A stretch of 64,000 nt of DNA from Candidatus Rokuibacteriota bacterium. Its GTDB lineage: Bacteria; Methylomirabilota; Methylomirabilia; Rokubacteriales; CSP1-6. The notes beneath the pieces are model-generated. The model was not told where the DNA came from and did not search any database. It saw only the letters and a list, made by a program, of their open reading frames with translations. Of the stretch, positions 57,236 through 64,000 are shown in pieces. Numbering within the stretch: position 1 is the first letter of the stretch; each line of letters starts with the position of its first letter. The stretch is taken from assembly GCA_003220685.1 (NCBI GenBank), contig QHTE01000045.1:25655-89654 (forward strand). The letters are read 5' to 3'. The position numbers were made by a program, and so were the translations under genes.

Positions 57236-57241
57236 ATTGTA
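57236..57241 (-). promoter_or_regulatory. -10 box TACAAT, 6 nt before the GAF gene (leaderless candidate)
   Basis: On the minus strand TACAAT (five of six consensus positions) ends 6 nt before the ATG at 57229. A TAGAAT box at 57278-57283 on the plus strand could drive the divergent reductase. Confidence 0.5.
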
Positions 57242-57302
57242 GCAAGCCTCGCCAGCCGAGCCCGAGGCGCAGTGGTGTAGAATCGCGCGACATTATGTCT
57301 AG

Positions 57303-57350
57303 CGGCGCGCCTCGGCCGGCGGGGGAGCCCCGACGGCCCGCAGCGCGCAC
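57303..57350. repeat. Single diverged copy of the 63-bp repeat
   Basis: It contains GGCGCGCCTCGGCCGGCGGG at its left end and GCAGCGCGCAC at its right, as in the tandem units, with the middle shortened. It lies between a TAGAAT box and the ATG of the aldo/keto reductase, so it would be in that transcript's leader. Confidence 0.6.
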
Positions 57351-57367
57351 AGCCATTGGGAGGCTCC

Positions 57368-58351
57368 ATGGAACACCGCCAGCTCGGCCACAGCTCGCTC
57401 TCGGTGCCGGCGCTCGGCCTGGGATGCATGTCGATGTCGGGCACCTACGGCAAGCACGACGACGCGCAATCGATCGGCGTCGTGCACCGGGCCCTCGACC
57501 TGGGCGTGAATTTCCTCGATTCGTCGGACATGTACGGCTTCGGCCACAACGAGGAGCTCCTGGGGCGGGCCATTCGCGGGCGCCGCGATCAGGCGGTGGT
57601 CACGACCAAGTTCGGTCAGGTCCGGACGCCTGAGGGCCGCATGACGGTCAACGGCCGGCCCGACTACGTCGCCCAGGCCTGCGACGCGAGCCTGAAGCGG
57701 TTGGGCGTCGACGTGATCGACCTCTATTATCAGCACCGCGTCGATCCGACCGTGCCGATCGAGGACACGGTGGGCGCCATGAAGCGGCTGGTCGAGCGGG
57801 GCAAGGTGCGCTACATCGGCCTGTGCGAGGCGGCGCCCGCGACCGTCCGGCGGGCGCATCGAATCCATCCGCTCAGCGCGCTGCAGAGCGAATTCTCGCT
57901 GCTCTATCGAGTCGAGGCCGAGGCGATTCTTCCGACCCTGCGCGAGCTCGGCATCTCGTTCGTCGCCTACTCACCGCTCGGGCGCAGCTGGCTCACCGGC
58001 CGCGTGGGGAGCCTCGCCGACATCCCGTCGGACGATCGGCGGCGCGATCACCCGCGCTTTCTGGAAGCCAACTTCGCCAGGAACCTCGAGCTGGTGCGCC
58101 GGATCGAGCCGATCGCGAAGGAAAAGGGCTGTACGCCGGGTCAGCTGGCGCTCGCGTGGCTACTGGCGCAGGGGCCGGACATCGTGCCCATCCCCGGCAC
58201 GAAGCGCACGGAGCGGCTCGAGGAGAACGTGACCTCGGCCTCCCTACGCCTCGACGCGCGCGACGTCGAGCGGATCGCGGCGGCGATCCCGTCCGGGGCC
58301 GCCGCCGGCACCCGCTATCCCGAGGCCCAGATGAAGGGAGTGCACATCTAG
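57368..58351 (+). CDS. Aldo/keto reductase
   Basis: A 327-residue NADPH-dependent TIM-barrel reductase with a GGGAGG ribosome-binding site. The tetrad is present: Asp and Tyr in [10 protein letters not shown], Lys in VVTTKFG and His in YYQHRVD. Cofactor-end motifs are [13 protein letters not shown] and [15 protein letters not shown]. It resembles the AKR11/AKR13 (YajO/IolS-like) branch acting on small aldehydes and ketones. The stop shares CTAG with the facing sensor gene. A diverged repeat lies in its leader. Confidence 0.93.
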   Translation: MEHRQLGHSSLSVPALGLGCMSMSGTYGKHDDAQSIGVVHRALDLGVNFLDSSDMYGFGHNEELLGRAIRGRRDQAVVTTKFGQVRTPEGRMTVNGRPDYVAQACDASLKRLGVDVIDLYYQHRVDPTVPIEDTVGAMKRLVERGKVRYIGLCEAAPATVRRAHRIHPLSALQSEFSLLYRVEAEAILPTLRELGISFVAYSPLGRSWLTGRVGSLADIPSDDRRRDHPRFLEANFARNLELVRRIEPIAKEKGCTPGQLALAWLLAQGPDIVPIPGTKRTERLEENVTSASLRLDARDVERIAAAIPSGAAAGTRYPEAQMKGVHI

Positions 58352-59904
58352 GCCAGCCGCTCCGGATCGTCGGCGGGCGGCTCGGCGCGCCCGCTCGACT
58401 TGCCGAGGTCGAGCATCTCGGGAAGGTGCCGCTGGCGCTCCGCGGGCACGAGCCGGGTGATCTGGTTCATTCGCAAGACGACCTCCCGGATCCGCTCGAG
58501 CGCCTCGAGCATCGCCGTGATCCGGCTGGACCAGCGCCCACCGACCTCCCGAGTGAGCAGCTGGAGCTCGCCCGACACGACCGTCAGCGGATTGTTGATC
58601 TCGTGCGCGGCGGCCACCGCCAGGCTCGTGACCGACCTGAGGGTCGCGGCCTCGCGCAGCGCCGCGTCGACGCGCTTCTTCTCGGTGATGTCGCGGCCGA
58701 TCGCGGACGCCCCGATGATGCTACCGGACGAGCTCCGGAGCGGTGACACCGTGACCGAGACCTGAACGAGCGTGCCGTCCTTTCGAATCCGAGCCGTCTC
58801 GTAGGGCTGAACATGCTCGCCCCGCTTGAGCCGGGCCAGCACGCGAGACAGCTCGTCCGGATGATCGGGCGGAACGATGACCGAAATCGGCCTGCCGATC
58901 GCCTCGGCGGCGGAGTAGCCGTAGAGAAGCTCGGCGCCCGCGTTCCAGCTCGTCACGACGCCCTCGAGCGTCTTGCTCACAATGGCGTCGTCGGAGGACT
59001 CCACGATGGATGCCAGGTGCTCCAGCGCCGCCTCGTCTCGCTTCCGCTCCACCACCACCGCGGCGATCAGGATACTCATCACCGCCATCGTGCCGAGGAA
59101 CGCCTGCAGGAGCAGCAGCGACTCGTTCGGCGGGCCGTCGGCGAAGGGACCGAGGCCGTGGATGGTTCCCCAGATCGCCAGCCCAGACAGGATGGTGATC
59201 GCGGTCGCCGTCTCTCGTGGTCTGAAGCGAAACGCCGCCCAGACCAGCGGCGGCACGCAAAGAAACGTAAGGGGCTGACCGACGAATCCAAAGAAAACGA
59301 GGGCGCCTACCGCAACCACCGTCCCGAACAGCCCGACCTCCTCCAACAGGCGCAGTCGGCTTTGCAGAACGCCACCGCCCACGCTCCACAGCACCAGGAC
59401 CGGCCCGACGACCAGCGCGCCCACCGCGTCGCCGAGCCACCACGTGAACCAGATCGCGGGGTACTCGCGCCAGCCGGCGTGGCCGCCGAGCGTCAGGCTG
59501 CTTATGCCGATTGTCGCGCTCACCGTCGTGCTGAACAGGCCGGCGAGCACGACGAACTTGAAGACGTCCCGCGCACGGTCGAAGACGGCGCGGCCGTTCG
59601 CGAAGAGGCGCACCAGCTCGGCGCCCAGACGGCCTTCGCAGGTGTTACCGATCGCGATCCCGATCGACGGCGCGATCGAGCCCGTGGTCGTGACGTTCAC
59701 GAGAAAGGCGCCGAAGAAGATGGCGGGCCAGATCCGCGGCCCCAGGAGCAGGAACGACGCGAACGCGATCCCGGTCGGCGGCCACACCGGCGACACGCTC
59801 ACGTTGACGACGGCCAGGGCGAGGCCCAATTTGCCCGCGGCGAAATACGCCAGGGTCAGGAGGGCCAACTGCCAGAGCGCGACTCGTTTTCGAGGTTCGG
59901 TCAT
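58348..59904 (-). CDS. MASE1-PAS sensor with phospho-acceptor His but no ATPase domain
   Basis: A 518-residue membrane sensor. MASE1-type transmembrane helices occupy about 8-280 ([23 protein letters not shown]). A PAS domain follows (about 300-420; [32 protein letters not shown]) and a HisKA-like helix with [12 protein letters not shown] (His near 435). The protein ends about 80 residues later. The N, G1, F and G2 boxes of the catalytic ATPase domain are missing, and the intact facing reductase gene leaves no room for them. It may be a phosphotransfer protein or a degenerate kinase. Confidence 0.88.
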   Translation of the reverse strand: MTEPRKRVALWQLALLTLAYFAAGKLGLALAVVNVSVSPVWPPTGIAFASFLLLGPRIWPAIFFGAFLVNVTTTGSIAPSIGIAIGNTCEGRLGAELVRLFANGRAVFDRARDVFKFVVLAGLFSTTVSATIGISSLTLGGHAGWREYPAIWFTWWLGDAVGALVVGPVLVLWSVGGGVLQSRLRLLEEVGLFGTVVAVGALVFFGFVGQPLTFLCVPPLVWAAFRFRPRETATAITILSGLAIWGTIHGLGPFADGPPNESLLLLQAFLGTMAVMSILIAAVVVERKRDEAALEHLASIVESSDDAIVSKTLEGVVTSWNAGAELLYGYSAAEAIGRPISVIVPPDHPDELSRVLARLKRGEHVQPYETARIRKDGTLVQVSVTVSPLRSSSGSIIGASAIGRDITEKKRVDAALREAATLRSVTSLAVAAAHEINNPLTVVSGELQLLTREVGGRWSSRITAMLEALERIREVVLRMNQITRLVPAERQRHLPEMLDLGKSSGRAEPPADDPERLA

Positions 59905-60067
59905 CGCCCGACCCGTTCCGACTCTACTGTCGGGCCCCTGCAGCCCGGGTCGTTCAACCGATTCCGACAAGACCAGCTTAACACCCGGCGCCCAGGCCCG
60001 GCCGACTCGTGTAGGCTTACTCGGGTCGCCGGACCGGCGTCTGCCGCCTGTCGAGGAGGAAGACATC

Positions 60068-60946
60068 GTGAACGACTGGCTCGAGACCTACCGCGGGATC
60101 GTCTACCGCTGGGAGGTCGACCACAACGACCACCTCACGGTCGCGTTCTATTTCGCCCGGCTCGGCGACGCCATGCTCGCGCTGCTCGCTTCGCTCGGGC
60201 TCGGCGTGGCCTACACTCGGCGACGCGGGAGCCTCTGCGTCACCGCCGGTTGCTACGTGCGCTACGTCCGCGAGCTGCGGGTCGGCGACATCATGCACGT
60301 CGTGAGCGGCGTCATCGCGGTCGAGCGGGATGCCCTCGTGTTGGGTCACAAGCTCTTCAACTCCGAGACCGGCGACGTCTGCACGACGGTCGAGCAGCGC
60401 GTCCGCCACGTGGAGGCGCGGCGCCAAGCCGCACGGCCCTTGCCGGCGGCGCAGCGACGGGCGGCGGAGCAGCGGCGGGTCGAGTGGGACGTCCCGGCCC
60501 GCGAGCGCCGCCCGAGGCCGAGCGGGCTCGACGGCTTCCACGAGAGCTCGCGCGACACGGTCAAGCCGGACGAGGTGGACGTGTTCGGCCAGGTCGCCCT
60601 GATGCACTACATCCACCGCTTCTCGGCCGCCAACGGCCACGCGACTGCGGTGTTCGGGATCACTCCGGGCTACATGCGGAACGAGCGCCGCGGCTTCTCG
60701 ACGTTCGAATTCCAGCTGGAGCTCGGCGGTGTGCTCAGGCCGGGCGACCCGGTCCGCGTGCGCTCGGCGCTCGTCCACGTCGGCAACTCGTCGATGCGCC
60801 TCTTCCACGTGATGACGAACGAGCGTACCGGCGAGCGCGTGGCTACGCTCGAGCAGCTGGGCGTGCACCTCGACATGGACGCGCGGCGGCCGACACCGCT
60901 GCCCGACGCGATCCGCGATCGCGCGAAGGCGATCCTGGTGTCCTGA
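60068..60946 (+). CDS. Double-hotdog acyl-CoA thioesterase-like protein
   Basis: A 292-residue protein with two hotdog folds in tandem. The first starts TYRGIVYRWEVDHNDHLTVAFYFARLGDAML (4-hydroxybenzoyl-CoA-thioesterase pattern with D-x-x-x-H); the second begins about residue 160 with ESSRDTVKPDEVDVFGQVALMHYIHRFS. The GTG start has GGAGGA upstream. Members cleave acyl-CoA or act as hydratases. The second domain has Asp-Val-Phe-Gly in the usual D-x-x-G-H position, so only the first may be catalytic. It ends 13 bp from the NYN gene stop. Confidence 0.8.
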   Translation: MNDWLETYRGIVYRWEVDHNDHLTVAFYFARLGDAMLALLASLGLGVAYTRRRGSLCVTAGCYVRYVRELRVGDIMHVVSGVIAVERDALVLGHKLFNSETGDVCTTVEQRVRHVEARRQAARPLPAAQRRAAEQRRVEWDVPARERRPRPSGLDGFHESSRDTVKPDEVDVFGQVALMHYIHRFSAANGHATAVFGITPGYMRNERRGFSTFEFQLELGGVLRPGDPVRVRSALVHVGNSSMRLFHVMTNERTGERVATLEQLGVHLDMDARRPTPLPDAIRDRAKAILVS

Positions 60947-60954
60947 GGCCGATC

Positions 60955-60969
60955 GGGCGCTACGCGCCC
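60955..60969. terminator. Small hairpin between convergent thioesterase and NYN genes
   Basis: GGGCGC and GCGCCC form a 6-bp stem with a TAC loop overlapping the NYN stop codon. It is weak and without a U-tract. Confidence 0.3.
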
Positions 60970-62087
60970 GCGGCCGGGTTCGCGCGACGCCGGCCGCGAC
61001 CGCCGCGGCGGGAGCGACGGCGACTACGCCTCCTGGGCGGCGCTGCCGCTGACGGTGCCGGCGCCGCCTCGACCTCGGTCGTCTCCTCGACGGGGGCCGG
61101 GGGCGGCGGCGCCTCGGAGCGAACGATCGCGTCCGGCACCAGCGAGATCATTCCGGTCGGGCTCACCGACAGCTCCTTGATGCGCCGGAGCCTGGTGACG
61201 AGCCGCGGCGATCCGGGCGGTCGGCTGAAACCGCGCGCCTTGAGCGCACGCGCCACGTTGTCGATGAGCACGGCGCCGTTGGGCGAGCGATCGGCCAGCT
61301 CGCTGACGACGAGCACGAGCTCGTCGTGCGGCGCGCTGTGGGCTTCGTCGGACTCGGCGAACGCCGGCGCCGGCGGGTGACGGACCGGGTCGGCCCGGCG
61401 TGGCTCGATCTCCGCCCCACCCGGGCGCCCGCCGCGCCGGCCACGGCGTCCACGGGGCCGGCCGCGGTCGCCTCCGGGCGCGGGACGACTCGACTCCGCC
61501 GGGGGCGCGCCCGGGAGCGTCCGGGCGGTCAGCCGGTGAAAGGTGATGCCGAGCGCCGCGGCGACGTCGCCCACCGCGTCAAAGGCGCGGTCGTCCGACA
61601 CGATCTCGAGCACGTCGCCCGGGCGCGCGCCGGCGAGCCACACGCCCGCGCTCACGGCGATCCGGAGATCGCTCCAGTCACGGACGCCGGTGGATGGCGC
61701 GCTGTGGAGGAGCTGGGCGCCGAATCGGGCGAGCACGCGCCCCGTTTCGTGGCCGATCACGCGCCAGTTGCCGACGGCGAAGAATTCGGTACTCCGGCCG
61801 ATGTGATCGATGGCCAGACGCCCGACCACCCGCTCGATGTGCGCGGGGTTGCTGGTGTTCTCGACGTCGAAGAAGATCGCGTGGCGGGTCGCGGGCCGAA
61901 GCCGCTCGGGCGCCGGCGGCGGGACGCGCGTCACGAAGACGGGCTCCGGCGTGACGATCGGCAGAGAGGCTTCGGGCTCGGCGACGGGCAGCGCGAACGG
62001 CTCGGGGCCGGCGGGGGCGACCTCGACGGGGACGGCCACCTTCGTCGCGCGGCGCCGCCGGGGTCGAGTGGTGGTTGCTCGTTCCAT
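60960..62087 (-). CDS. NYN-domain putative ribonuclease with LOTUS-like and basic tails
   Basis: A 375-residue protein. A Pro-rich N terminus (about 1-65) leads to a NYN/PIN-like domain (about 68-210): AIFFDVENTSNPAHIERV with the first catalytic Asp, DWSDLRIAVSAGVW and DVLEIVSDDRAFD with further acidic residues, and AALGITFHRL. A Gly/Arg linker and an OST-HTH/LOTUS-like segment follow (about 255-330; ELVLVVSELADRSPNGAVL, ARGFSRPPGSPRLVTRLR), then a strongly basic Arg-rich tail that should bind RNA. NYN plus LOTUS resembles the eukaryotic MARF1/limkain layout. A TATGAT box lies 6 nt before the ATG. Confidence 0.85.
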   Translation of the reverse strand: MERATTTRPRRRRATKVAVPVEVAPAGPEPFALPVAEPEASLPIVTPEPVFVTRVPPPAPERLRPATRHAIFFDVENTSNPAHIERVVGRLAIDHIGRSTEFFAVGNWRVIGHETGRVLARFGAQLLHSAPSTGVRDWSDLRIAVSAGVWLAGARPGDVLEIVSDDRAFDAVGDVAAALGITFHRLTARTLPGAPPAESSRPAPGGDRGRPRGRRGRRGGRPGGAEIEPRRADPVRHPPAPAFAESDEAHSAPHDELVLVVSELADRSPNGAVLIDNVARALKARGFSRPPGSPRLVTRLRRIKELSVSPTGMISLVPDAIVRSEAPPPPAPVEETTEVEAAPAPSAAAPPRRRSRRRSRRGGRGRRRANPAAGA

Positions 62088-62093
62088 GCCCGC

Positions 62094-62099
62094 ATCATA
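62094..62099 (-). promoter_or_regulatory. -10 box TATGAT, 6 nt before the NYN gene (leaderless candidate)
   Basis: On the minus strand TATGAT ends 6 nt before the ATG at 62087, with GCGGGC between and no Shine-Dalgarno. Confidence 0.5.
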
Positions 62100-62173
62100 C
62101 CCTTCAGCGATGCTGAAGAGCCGCTCGTCCCCGTCGGTCCGCGCCCTCGCGCCGCGCGCAGGGCGCGCGAACG

Positions 62174-62809
62174 CTAGTCCTGCTGCGTGACGGAAATCGG
62201 CGGCGTGGTCTGCAAGCGCCGCGCGATGTCGGCCAGAGGCCGATGCATCTGCCCGAGCATGTCCACGACGCCGCCGAACGCCTCGGCCACCGCCGTGCGC
62301 TCGCCCCGCAAGGCATCGAGCTCGCCCTGGAGCGCGCCGTGGATGCGGCGGAGCTCGCCGAGCTCGCTGCCCAGCCGCTCGCACTCCTGCTCACGCGCCG
62401 CGAGCGCGCGACGCAGGCGATCGCGCTCCTCGACCAACGACGGAATCACATGGCTGAGCTGATACTGGCTTTCAGCGAGCCAGCGGGTAGTCCGTTGCGT
62501 GTCGTCGACGGTCTCGATCTGGCTCATCGGGGGTGGTGCCTCCTCGTAAGGCGCGCGGGGTTGCGGGTTAGGCGTCGGGGTCTCGGGCACCTCGGGCGCG
62601 AGCGCGACGAGCTCGTGCGATGCGCCGGTCATGAGCGACGACCGGCGGCGGCGACGGTCGACCGGCGGCGGGCTATCCGGCGACTCGTACTCGACCGCGC
62701 CGCGGCGGTCGAGCATCACCCGGACCTTGGAATCGCCGAGATGACGGTTGCGGAGATGCTCGTACACTGCCGCCTCTGTCCGCGCGACGACGATCAGATA
62801 ACGCGTCAT
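62174..62809 (-). CDS. Coiled-coil protein with an N-terminal RYLIVV domain, function unknown
   Basis: A 211-residue protein. The first 45 residues (MTRYLIVVARTEAAVYEHLRNRH, VRVMLDRRGAVEYE) form a small alpha/beta unit seen, from memory, in other proteins of such lineages. A Pro-rich linker leads to a coiled coil (about 130-195; SLVEERDRLRRALAAREQECERL). The ATG at 62809 is chosen because the domain begins there; an ATG at 62902 would add 31 residues. It lies 86 bp upstream of the NYN gene on the same strand and could be its partner. No enzymatic motif is seen. Confidence 0.65.
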   Translation of the reverse strand: MTRYLIVVARTEAAVYEHLRNRHLGDSKVRVMLDRRGAVEYESPDSPPPVDRRRRRSSLMTGASHELVALAPEVPETPTPNPQPRAPYEEAPPPMSQIETVDDTQRTTRWLAESQYQLSHVIPSLVEERDRLRRALAAREQECERLGSELGELRRIHGALQGELDALRGERTAVAEAFGGVVDMLGQMHRPLADIARRLQTTPPISVTQQD

Positions 62810-63066
62810 GCTGCCTCGGTTCGATTCGTCCGCCCTGGGCGCGGGTCCGGCGAGGTCGGAGATCATCTCCCGGAGCAGCGACCGGAGGAGCAAGAGATGC
62901 ATTGCGGTGCCGCTAGGCTCTCCCAGGCTTCTTCGAGGTTCATCGTGAGAGTGATCGAAGCGGACTCTACACTCCCGCTCGTGAACATTCAAGAGTGAAT
63001 CGCTTTTCACGTCGCGCACGCGATACGATGAGTCCGCGCGCGAAAATTTTTGCGGCGGGCTCACGC

Positions 63067-63096
63067 TTGACAGCGGCCCCGAGGCCCGACTAGCCT
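63067..63096 (+). promoter_or_regulatory. Promoter TTGACA-18-TAGCCT before the acyl-CoA dehydrogenase
   Basis: A perfect TTGACA (63067-63072) is followed after 18 nt by TAGCCT (63091-63096), 11 nt before the ATG at 63108. No ribosome-binding site lies between. The 298-bp gap 62810-63107 otherwise shows only an AT-rich run near 63045-63055. Confidence 0.5.
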
Positions 63097-63107
63097 CGGC
63101 TCAAGTC

Positions 63108-64000
63108 ATGGATTTCGAGTTCGCCGCCGAGCACGAGAGCTTTCGCAAGCAATTCCGCGACTGGCTCGCCGCGAACCTCCCGCCCGAGCTCTGTCTGGAC
63201 GACGCTTCCGACGACCGCGTCGCCTCCGATCGCGAGACCTTCGAGCGCCGCCGCGTCTGGCAGAAGAAGATGCACGCGGCGGGCTGGGTCGGCATCACCT
63301 GGCCGAAGGAATACGGAGGCCGCGACGCCGGGCTGATCGAGCGGGTCATCTGGGACGAGGAGTACAGCGCCGCCCGCGCGCCCGTGCTGCCGGGGAACAT
63401 GGGGTTGAACCTGGTCGGGCCGACCATCATCCACTGGGGCACCGCGGAGCAGAAGCGCCGCCACCTGCCCGCGATCCTCAACGCCGACGAGATCTGGTGC
63501 CAGGGCTTCTCCGAGCCCGGCGCCGGCTCCGATCTGGCGAGCCTCCGGACGCGCGCCGTCGACCAGGGCGATCACTTCGTCGTCAACGGCCAGAAGGTGT
63601 GGACGTCGGGCGCCCACTTCGCCCACTGGATCATCCTGCTCGTCCGCACCAATCCGGACGTGCCGAAGCATCAGGGGATCAGCTGCCTGCTCGTTCCGAT
63701 GACGAGCCCCGGCATTACCGTGCGGCCGCTCGTACTGATGACGGGGCACCACCACTTCAACGAGGTCTTCTTCACGGACGTCGTGGTGCCAAAGGCGAAT
63801 CTTCTGGGACCGGTCAATCAGGGCTGGAAGGTCTCGACGACCACGCTCATGTACGAGCGTCATTCGGCCGGCGGACGCAGTCACACCGCTCAGATCGCCC
63901 GCCTGATCGCGCTGGCGCGTCAGGTGCCGATCGAGGGCCGGCCGGCGTGGGATCATCCGGCCATCCGGCAGCGGCTGGCCCAGCTCGCCATCGAGTCCGA
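63108..64000 (+). CDS. Acyl-CoA dehydrogenase, N-terminal part (cut by window edge)
   Basis: The first 297 residues of an FAD-dependent acyl-CoA dehydrogenase; the C-terminal helical part lies outside. It shows MDFEFAAEHESFRKQFRDWLA, GWVGITWPKEYGGRDAGLIE, GPTIIHWGTAEQKRRHLPAI, the FAD motif WCQGFSEPGAGSDLASL, GQKVWTSGAHFAHW and the loop HFNEVFFTDVVVPKANLLG. It desaturates acyl-CoA at C2-C3 and passes electrons to ETF. Chain-length preference is not readable, and the catalytic Glu is beyond the end. Confidence 0.93.
   Translation, partial: MDFEFAAEHESFRKQFRDWLAANLPPELCLDDASDDRVASDRETFERRRVWQKKMHAAGWVGITWPKEYGGRDAGLIERVIWDEEYSAARAPVLPGNMGLNLVGPTIIHWGTAEQKRRHLPAILNADEIWCQGFSEPGAGSDLASLRTRAVDQGDHFVVNGQKVWTSGAHFAHWIILLVRTNPDVPKHQGISCLLVPMTSPGITVRPLVLMTGHHHFNEVFFTDVVVPKANLLGPVNQGWKVSTTTLMYERHSAGGRSHTAQIARLIALARQVPIEGRPAWDHPAIRQRLAQLAIES

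Noticed and set aside
58348..59904. Frameshift hiding a kinase ATPase domain downstream
   Set aside because: The region beyond the stop is the intact, facing aldo/keto reductase gene, and no N- or G-box residues appear in the other minus-strand frames.
1..64000. tRNA, rRNA, insertion sequence or prophage genes
   Set aside because: No cloverleaf, rRNA segment, transposase, integrase or terminal inverted repeat was recognised by eye; a covariance-model and profile search would be needed to exclude small RNAs.

Overview
The window is a GC-rich (about 70% by eye), gene-dense bacterial chromosome segment with no rRNA, tRNA, CRISPR array, phage or insertion sequence that I could recognise. Its content is peptide-type ABC importers without their ATPases, luciferase-like monooxygenases, hydantoinase A/B genes, a CaiB-type CoA-transferase, an orphan xanthine-dehydrogenase large subunit, an L-sorbosone-dehydrogenase-like protein with a cytochrome c, and an RND pump for the Gram-negative envelope. 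This resembles uncultured soil and groundwater lineages such as Candidatus Rokubacteria (Methylomirabilota). That placement is an inference from gene content and style, not a demonstrated phylogeny.

Layout. 1-5.2 kb (minus): an RND efflux locus (pump, very short adaptor, second pump cut by the window edge) behind a LuxR-type response regulator. 5.5-10.2 kb (minus): a binding-protein/fused-permease/ATPase importer ending in a YbaK-type deacylase. 10.3-14.3 kb (plus): an AtzG-like small protein, amidase, FMN hydroxyacid dehydrogenase, PdxH-like oxidase and an orotate-phosphoribosyltransferase-like protein. 14.3-20.7 kb (minus): RidA, an alpha/beta hydrolase, a sirtuin, an amidohydrolase and a Tat-exported peptide-binding protein. 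20.7-27.2 kb (plus): MFS carrier, peptide importer (SBP-DppB-DppC), MurB and a REC-PilZ regulator. 27.2-29.2 kb (minus): a membrane class III adenylate cyclase coupled to a REC-only protein. 29.2-32.3 kb (plus): molybdenum hydroxylase large subunit and a small membrane protein. 32.3-35.7 kb (minus): a second SBP-DppB-DppC importer. 35.8-40.5 kb: two luciferase-like oxidoreductases, an APH-fold protein, a hydrolase and an SDR. 40.6-45.0 kb (plus): HyuA, a GNAT acetyltransferase and HyuB, all overlapping, then a cyclase remnant. 45.0-54.8 kb: metallo-hydrolase, beta-propeller protein, a minus-strand redox cluster (sorbosone-dehydrogenase-like, cytochrome c, molybdopterin oxidoreductase, two unknowns) interrupted by three 63-bp tandem repeats, a TonB-receptor remnant, a HAD hydrolase and a CoA-transferase. 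54.8-64 kb: an 813-residue GAF protein, aldo/keto reductase, a MASE1-PAS kinase without an ATPase domain, a double-hotdog thioesterase, a NYN-LOTUS-like protein, a coiled-coil protein and an acyl-CoA dehydrogenase running off the end.

Gene expression has a distinct style. Genes within operons typically overlap by ATGA or GTGA. Many first genes have no Shine-Dalgarno sequence but carry a TANNNT box 6-12 nt before the start codon, suggesting leaderless transcripts. Two genes appear to start at CTG inside the upstream stop (CTGA), and three convergent pairs share one CTAG for both stop codons.

I found no single unambiguous new defence or mobile system. The best candidates for follow-up are the leaderless/CTG-start expression pattern, the promoter-proximal repeat family, the acetyltransferase inside a hydantoinase operon, the large GAF protein, the kinase without ATPase, and the G-quadruplex motif over the ribosome-binding site of the importer operon.
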